Shown here: in pieces, positions 57,470 through 64,000 of the stretch
Layout of the letters: the number at the start of each line of letters is the position of its first letter
How positions within the stretch are numbered: the stretch's first letter is position 1
DNA from: Papilionanthe hookeriana x Papilionanthe teres
Taxonomy: Eukaryota > Streptophyta > Magnoliopsida > Asparagales > Orchidaceae
NCBI GenBank assembly: GCA_022702705.1
Contig: CM040428.1
Span: 91,632,287 to 91,696,286 of the forward strand
Length of the DNA stretch: 64,000 bases
Direction: 5' to 3'
Made by a program: the position numbers and the translations under genes
The notes under the pieces: model-generated
What the model saw: only the letters and a program-made list of their open reading frames with translations
Databases searched by the model: none
What the model was told of the DNA's origin: nothing

Positions 57470-59738
57470 TCTCGGAGGTAGAATCCTTCCGCTCCTTAAA
57501 TTGACTTCTGTGATTACTTCGAATGCAGTGCGAGTTTACGGGTGTCTCCTTTTGAATCGGCATGACGAGTTCTTCGGAGTTGCTTCGGAATCTGAAAGCT
57601 CTAAGTCTATTGTGAATGGAGTTCCTTGAAATTCACAAATGGATTCATCGCTTGTTGAACTTTCGTAGCCTTCTTGGTGAATGTCTCCTTTGTCATCATG
57701 ATTGTCGACGTTTTGTATGATTTGAGAATTGTTATTGGTATCGAAATCGGGATCCAGATTAGATTGGTTGTCGTTAGTTATGTAATCGTTAGAAACAGTT
57801 AAAACATAGCCAACGCCATAACTCTTATCATTATAAGATCCCGCCAGAGCGAGCAAATAATCATACAGAGTCAGAGGTTTGAGGAATTTTTCCCCCGAAT
57901 TAGAAACAACCATCCTAGGATAAGCAGCCCATAGTCTAGCCTTAGGAGCCTCGGTCCTTTCTTCTTCTACAATCTCCTTTTTTTCTATGATCTTTTCTTC
58001 CCGGGGCGGTTCTTCAATTGCAAGCGATAGCGCCGGCTTGACAGGTTTCAAACTTCGAGTTGAAGCATGCTCCGAAGCGGCTTTGGATGTGGTCCAAAAT
58101 TTTCTTCGATGACTTCGTCCGAGCGGTACTCCATCCATCATCGGTTGTGTAAGGGTCTCATCGGAACAATGGGATCCGTTGAAATAACATTGACGAACGT
58201 CCTTTACGGGGTTCTTTCATGTATTCCTTCGGGATCGTTATGTTCCCCTTTCGGAGATTGTTGTCAAGCCGACTCTTGAAGGTGATGCAATCCTCTATCT
58301 TATGTCCAAGCATCTGGTGGTAAGGGCAGTAGTTGGGATGGTCCTTCTTATTAACTTCTTCTGGCTTCTTGTGTTATGGCAGTCGAAAATCCGAAGTCTT
58401 CATCAAACTGTGGAACATCTTTGGCACTACCTTTTTTTTGAATGGATATTCTCTATTTATAAGCTCCTTTAACGTGTGCTGTGGGCGAGGCGGTTGTTCA
58501 TATTGTTGAGTTGGCTGATAACCGGGTTGAGGTTGTTGGTAGTTCTGCCGAGGTTGTTGATAGTTGGACTGCGATTTGCTCCATTTGTATTTGCATTGGC
58601 TGCTTGCCCTTATCGACTGCAGGGACGATCCCGAATTTCATTTCAAATGTCTTCACAGGCTTCTGTTTGTCTGTTTTGTCGACAACACTTAGTTGTTTCG
58701 CTTCCTCTTGCAGGCTTCCGGCCTTGCTTAACAACTTCTCGAAAGTCTTAATCGTAAATCCCTTAAGGAGAAGTGTGATTGGGCCGTGAATGCTTTTAAG
58801 CAAGATACCGACTGCATGCTGCTCTTGTAGCTGTGGCTCACACTTCATGCTTAGATTCCTCCATCGAAGTATGTAGTCCACTAAAATTTCGTTCGGTTTC
58901 TGTTTCTCCACGACTAAGTCACCGATGGTGATATTGTGCTGAGCTCCGGCAAACCGTTTCACGAAGAGGTTTTCTAACTCTGAAAATGTCTTTACCGAAC
59001 CGTTTGGTAACTCTGCTTACCAATCAAAGGCGATCCCTGACAGGCTGCTGACGAACTGTCGGAAGAGTAAGGCGTCACTTCCACCGGCGTTGCAACAACT
59101 AGCACGAAAATGTGCAACATGCTGTCGAGGATTTTCGGTACCATCAAAAGTCTTGAACAGAGGTGGTACGGAGCCTTTTGGGTATTGTACTGCATCAAAT
59201 TCTTCGGGGTAAGGTCTATCCGTCTGAATAGATGCTCCGCTCTTAGAGTGTGCTAAGGCTTCTCGCACCTGTTGTTCTACCATGTTCTTGATGTCCTTCT
59301 CTGGAATCATATCCTGAGTAGAGTTTTTCTTTGGCTGATCGTCTCCGTTAACGGATGTAATCTCTTTTCCTCCGTCTGTAATATGAATAACTTCTGGAGG
59401 CGTTTCTCTTTGGGGTTCCTTTTAGCCATTTGAGAGATTGTATCATCTTTTTCTCGAATTTGTGCTCTTAGTGCTTCCGGTTCATCTCTCTCCGCAGCTG
59501 CCGGAGCACCTTGTGAAGCTGACGATGCTCGTGTCTTGACCATGTTGATCTCCACATATTCGTCGTCCATGAACTCCGACGAGTCAACTTCATCTCCAAA
59601 CTTTTCTTCTCTTTCTCTTGCTAATCATTGAATTTCGGTTCTTAGCTTTTCCATAGCGTCCTCCAATGGTCTTTTTCGTATGGTTTCGCAGTTATCAAGC
59701 GATGGCTGTTGGATTTCTTTCTTGGGAGTCCTCTTCAT
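57470..59738 (-). pseudogene. gag: Gag of element D
   Basis: Coiled-coil N-terminus at 59307-59738, shortened by a deletion next to ISQMAKR. Capsid pieces at 59017-59310 (FKTFDGTENPRQHVAHFR; LFRQFVSSLSGIAFDW) and 58498-58962 (VEKQKPNEILVDYILRWRN). The zinc-knuckle region near 58300-58330 matches B, where the full CPYHQMLGHKIEDC is open. The acidic C-terminal region at 57536-58141 is open for 201 codons (EEPPREEKIIEKKEIVEEE) and of unknown role. Confidence 0.8.
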
Positions 59739-60807
59739 TGCAGTGGCGCTCTCTTCGGATTCGAGTCTCCTGACGAGACTTTCCTTTTCTGGTTGTTGTT
59801 TCAGTCTTAATTGGCCAGTAGTAGGACGCCACACATCCTTCTAGCAGAAGAAGGCCTAGGACCGGATGGTCTGTCGGCTGAATGCTGGAAGGTGGTATCC
59901 TCCCTAATCTGTAAACCTGAAACAACAATAGGTGGACTAGCTTTCATCTTCTTATTCGGCTTTTCTGTGGCGATAACGGGTTCTACTCGCGGCCCAAGAC
60001 GAGACTTGGCTGGCACCCGCCCTATTCTTCTTAAAATCTCGGATACAGGACATTTCTCTTTCTTTGCTAGCTTCTCTATCATAGTCTGTAGTCGGGCAAA
60101 TGATGTAGTCCTAGCCCTTTTCTTTCGGCTGTCGCTATAGTATGCGGGTTGAGGTAGTGCCGAAGCAATCTTGCAGACTTTTTCCTCATCAGATGCGGCG
60201 GAAAGGGGATGGAATCTACTTCCTTCCGAAAGCGGTGTATACTCAGGCAATGGTATGTACTCAGGTAGTGGTGTGTACTCAGGGATTTCTTCCAAGAAAG
60301 CAACTTCAGCAGCTCTGGCCTTCCTGGTAATCTTTCTACCTCTGTTTCTTCTCTGAGTCCGTGTTAGGGGTGGAATTCTTGAGATTGGACACAATTTCAA
60401 AAACGAAGGTCTCGCACGGAGATCCGTACCCTCCACGGTAACATGCTCGTTACAAATTTGAATTTCCTTCCCTTTCGGCTTGGCGGAAGCCGGGGTAGAT
60501 GCGAGAGACGACTAGACCGAGTGGGGGTAGAGATAACGGTTCTCTTATGGACGATAGTATTCCTCTCGACTGGAACCCTTTGCGGGGAGGGAACTCTTGA
60601 GTTGATTTAAGGTTGAACTCGATCGAGAGGTCTTTCGGCTTCGAGCACTTTGTCCGTAAGTGTGAAAATGGTAACGTCAGTGATCTTGACATTTGTGTTC
60701 TCAAATCCTTGCCCAAAACGGATGATCCCATTGTCGGGCAGCTCATCCTTGTAAACAGCGAAGTCTAATCTGTTGGTGAAGGAGAAAATTAGCTTTGGGG
60801 CAGACAT
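59695..60807 (-). pseudogene. ORF1 of element D, unknown function, broken
   Basis: Start ATG at 60807, preceded by CTCGCAGAAA, which resembles a 3' splice site. The N-terminal domain (MSAPKLIFSFTNRLDFAVY) is followed by a break near 60610. A 209-codon open frame at 59807-60436 holds three EYTPLPE/EYIPLPE-type heptads and a basic stretch (RKKRARTTSF). The end of the protein is read in the frame closing at TGA 59695-59697, overlapping the gag start (ATG 59738) by 44 bases in another frame. No known domain is recognised. Confidence 0.63.
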
Positions 60808-61314
60808 TTTCTGCGAGGTAAATTCTGACTGTCAGTCCCAAGTTATGCTTCTTTTCATCAGGACGAAAAGAAAAGAATCGAAAAGAGTCCAAACACTTTT
60901 TTGTTCATGTATTTATAAAAAGGAGTTATTTGTTAAAAGAGTCTTTCATTAGAGGGTTTGTTTATTAGGAACAAAATGTTTAAAGGTGTAGAGAAGGTAA
61001 GGAATCCGATTCAGAATTGGAAAGGAAGAGAAAGTCTTATGCAAGACTTCTCAACTTGAAGGACCGCTCCTAAACTAACACCTATTGGGGGTCCACCCCA
61101 TCTCAGAAAAGAGGTAAAAGGATATCGGAACCTCTCCGTTTAGGGGTGTCTAAACAGTGGCTCCTAAATCCGAGAGGAGTCGGCTATACTCGTTCAAGAC
61201 AGAAATGAACAGGGTATTCCAACGGAAGAATGGTAGTTTGGTTCACTAGGGGCATGGACTCACAACCGATTTATGAAAGCAAAACCATCTGATCAAAATG
61301 GAGAGAGGAACTAG
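60808..61314 (-). other. Untranslated leader of element D
   Basis: Complementary block 61078-61095 and hairpin 61138-61155. The block can pair with 49514-49530 at the far end of the same element over 17 bp with one bulged base. Confidence 0.6.
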
Positions 61315-61332
61315 TCCCCAGCGGAGTCGCCA
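61315..61332 (-). promoter_or_regulatory. Primer-binding site of element D
   Basis: Perfect copy of the 18-base tRNA-3'-end complement, 5 bases from LTR-D. Confidence 0.9.
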
Positions 61333-61513
61333 GAAGTTGTCGGCATATTTTTAGGTTGTGTTTTATTTTAAAAAGGGGTCACCTAACAGAAATTGTCGGT
61401 GAATTTTAGATTTTAAATTTAATTTAAATATGTATATATGGTTTTAGAAAGTAGTATTTTATTTTGAAAGTAATTTTAGGATGTGAAATCAAACCAATCT
61501 CACATCCCAGATA

Positions 61514-61525
61514 GTTTATATAAAC
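61514..61525. promoter_or_regulatory. Palindromic TATA-like site in LTR-D
   Basis: Intact GTTTATATAAAC in a conserved context. Confidence 0.4.
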
Positions 61526-63454
61526 GAGCACCGCATCACAAACTGTGTATCTATCCCGAAGAATAGACACACTGCTTGATAATGGTGCTCAGTTAAATAA
61601 ACTAAAAGATTTGTGACATCCGTTTGGTCTGCGAACCAATTTTAGCTGACAAATTCCCCTGCTTAATATAAATGAATTAGCGGGGTTTATATTACACAGG
61701 TTCTTAAAGTTCCCTATAAGGGCAAGCCCCTATAGTTAATTACATCTTAAATGACGGGAATCATTTAAGAAAAATCTCGATAATGATCGAGTGGTTTTGC
61801 TCTCGAGAATTTCAAAGTTTAAGGTTTTCGAAGGATTGGATTTTGGAAATTCAAAAGGGAATGACTCAAATTTGGAACAATTTATTTTTGAGAATCCAAA
61901 GGAAGAAAAGTAGGAGAAGCTGGGGATCCAAGAAGAATCTTGTCAACTTCCCAAACTATCCTATTGTTTGGCTTTTATTTAAGAAAATCCTAATATTATC
62001 TGATATTTCAATCTTGCTAATTTTAATTAATTTGGACTTATATTCGTATGATATAATCATACAAATAGCCTCGAAGATGTGAGGGTTTATGTCGTACCGA
62101 ACGACTACCTCGGAGTCCTAAGACATGGTTAGGGCTTAATTTGCATAACATGATTATACAAACGCCTAACGAAGAGTTGAGGATTTATGTTGCACTAAGC
62201 AAACTACCTCGAAATCCTATGGCTTGGTTATTTAATTCTAGGAAAGGTTTTGCTGAAGTAGACCCGAGTTTTGTTGATGACGATGGTCGTGCTGCCCACC
62301 ATGCTCTGAGCTCCTTGTTGTTGGAGAGATTTAGTTTTAGAAGTCATGAATCAGGAGATGAGAGAAGTGTTTTGGTTTAGAAATCTTAAAATCCAAATGT
62401 TTTTTTTAATATTTTAATTAAAACAAATCTTAAAGTTGATTATAACAAAACTGATTAAGATCCCACGGTTCCGCCATCCCGGCACCATTATTTTCATTGA
62501 ATTCACTTAGTCCAGATGAATTTGCTAAAGTCAACTGAATTAGTTCCACACTTTCATTTAGACCGTGGGAAATCACGTTAGCAACACGTGGGTTACATCA
62601 TCCGAGGTATTCACGATCATTCAACTAGACGTTTTAATTTAGTTGCAATTGTAGTTTTGTTGTTCTGTTGGTGATTAAATTTTGAGTTGCTTTATATTTT
62701 GAAATGTTGTGGCGGTGAATTTTATCTTGCGGTGATTTTTAATTTAGTTTTGGTTTCGGTTTAGGGACTATCCTAAAGGTTTTGGTTTTCATGCAACGAG
62801 TTATTTTTTATGCGAGAAAACTAAAGTACGATGCATGTAAGTAAATTGCAATAAAGTAAATTGCAACAAAATAAAAGCGTACACAGTAGGGTCTTCCCGT
62901 CATCCCAAGCTACGGTTAAAACACATATCGAGCATTTAAGTATTCCAACAAGTACCTAGGTAAAGCTAAGGGAAAGGTTTTGGTTGTCTACCAAAGTCCT
63001 AATCCTATAGCTAGTCATCTCCTATGACGTCTAGGTTCTTGTGTTTTGATTTAAGGATGATTTTCTTCATCAAAGAAAAATTAAGTTCAATTGTTCTTAT
63101 AAATATCCTATCATATTGAGGAAGTGCTTAAGACGAGTCTTAAACATCTTTTCAACACCTCTAGGATTGTTTTAAGTCCAAGAGAATTTAATTATACAAG
63201 TGAATTAATCATCCAGGAGTTTAAGTTTTGTTATCTTGCTCAGTGAATTAGGACATTTGAAGATCGTATAAGTGAAGTAACACTTCACTTAATACTCCGT
63301 TTAGGAGTTATGACAACAAGAGCTTTTGAGGGCAAATTGATGTTTAAGTGATTTGTAATTCAATTTAATTTTAATTAATGGGTTTAAGTTTGGAATAGTG
63401 TTCAAGTTGTTTTAGATTTATTTTGAATTCTTTATGTCTTAGGCGATGTTACAT

Positions 63455-63660
63455 TTAATCCAATTAAATTTAATTTAATTTAATTTAATTTGGTTTAGTC
63501 TTAATTTTAATTTTATTTTATTTTTTAATTTAATTTTAATTTGATTTTATTTTTTATTTAATTTAATTTAATATGTTTTAATTTAATTTAATTTAATTTA
63601 ATTTTAACTTTAATTTAATTTTAATTTTAATTTAATTTAATTTTAATTTTAATTCAATAT
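63455..63660. repeat. TTTAA-type low-complexity array in LTR-D
   Basis: Equivalent array in LTR-D, with the same ATGTTTTAATT interruption as LTR-C. Confidence 0.83.
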
Positions 63661-64000
63661 TTTATTTTTCATGTTTTAAAGGTGATTTAATTTAATTATT
63701 AAAGTATTAATTTAATTGAAATTTTGGAAGGATTTAATTTAAATGTTTTAATTTTAATTTAATTTAATGATTAAGTCTTTTAGTATTTTAAATCTTAAGT
63801 TTGAATTATCATTTTAATTAGGAATTAAATATTATTGAGGTGATTAATTTAGGGATTCTTAAATTAAAGAACAAACGTCTTCTTAATAATATCCTTATTT
63901 TAATAATTTCAATTTTCATTAATCTTCCAAATTTCATTAATTAAATGATTAAAGTTTACTTTAATTGATCTTAAAAATGATTGATGGGTCTCTATCTTTT

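Larger units (their letters stand above)
52540..59738 (-). pseudogene. gag-pol: gag-pol of element D, full length, broken
   Basis: ATG 59738 to stop 52540-52542 (protein end YLKKYYAT), 7.2 kb. Domain order is as in C. The start is supported by its fixed 41-base distance from the ORF1 stop codon in B, C and D. A segment of gag near 59415 is missing relative to B and C. Breaks also occur in RT near 55440 and in integrase near 53120 and 53395. Confidence 0.87.
42180..64000 (-). mobile_element. Element D: Ogre/Tat-like retrotransposon with AlkB ORF, 5' LTR cut by window end
   Basis: Internal region D (49512-61337) is complete and flanked by LTR-C as 3' LTR and by the first 2.66 kb of LTR-D as 5' LTR. 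It is about 0.5 kb shorter than internal C, mostly because its 3' minisatellite has about 5 core copies instead of 15. It holds the best-preserved AlkB domain of the window. Confidence 0.9.
61338..64000 (-). repeat. LTR-D (5' LTR of D), truncated by window end
   Basis: It starts TGTCGGCATATTTTTAGG, 5 bases after the PBS of D, and follows LTR-B and LTR-C base by base to the window end. It includes the palindromic TATA-like site (61514-61525), the 61545-61572 hairpin and the TTTAA-type array at about 63455-63660. It holds no credible gene. Confidence 0.9.

Noticed and set aside
61783..62082. 99-codon plus-strand open frame in LTR-D
   Set aside because: The frame is not maintained in LTR-A, -B or -C; AT-rich LTR sequence.

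Overview
The window is plant nuclear DNA made almost entirely of one family of very large Ty3/gypsy LTR retrotransposons, all coded on the minus strand. Four signs place them in the Tat group, close to Ogre: a primer-binding site matching the 3' end of a tRNA (probably tRNA-Arg), an extra ORF1 before gag, a second archaeal-type RNase H after the degenerate RT-linked one, and LTRs of about 7.4 kb. I see no ordinary host gene, rRNA, tRNA gene or CRISPR array. All family assignments rest on motifs read by eye; no search was run.

Layout, left to right on the plus strand (the elements read right to left): internal region A 1-8513 (partial, starts inside integrase); LTR-A 8514-15993; internal region B 15994-22485 (cut in the RT/RNase H region at the edge of LTR-A); LTR-B 22486-29859; internal region C 29860-42179 (complete, 12.3 kb); LTR-C 42180-49511; internal region D 49512-61337 (complete, 11.8 kb); LTR-D 61338 to the window end. 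LTR-B and LTR-C each have a primer-binding-site side on the left and a 3'-internal side on the right. B, C and D are therefore a head-to-tail array sharing LTRs. Element A appears to be nested in B.

Each complete internal region reads, in element sense: PBS, structured leader, ORF1, gag-pol (coiled coil, capsid, zinc knuckle, protease, RT, RNase H, archaeal-type RNase H, integrase), a spacer of about 330 bp ending in a splice-acceptor-like site, an additional ORF, a 3' region with a 36-46 bp minisatellite, and the 3' LTR.

The additional ORF is the main discovery. It encodes a complete AlkB-type 2-oxoglutarate/Fe(II) dioxygenase domain that closely resembles plant ALKBH10/ALKBH9-type RNA (m6A) demethylases. 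It is present at the same place in C (31524-32993) and D (50735-52212), with the iron ligands and 2-oxoglutarate arginine retained. Its N-terminal ~30 residues resemble the N-terminus of ORF1. The natural inference is a retrotransposon that has captured a host RNA-demethylase domain and may express it from a spliced RNA.

All coding regions carry frameshifts and stops as given. Many differences between copies fall at CAG/CTG trinucleotides and take the form CTG to CG/ACG or CAG to CG/CGAG. Some apparent breaks may therefore be base-calling errors at methylated CHG sites rather than true decay.
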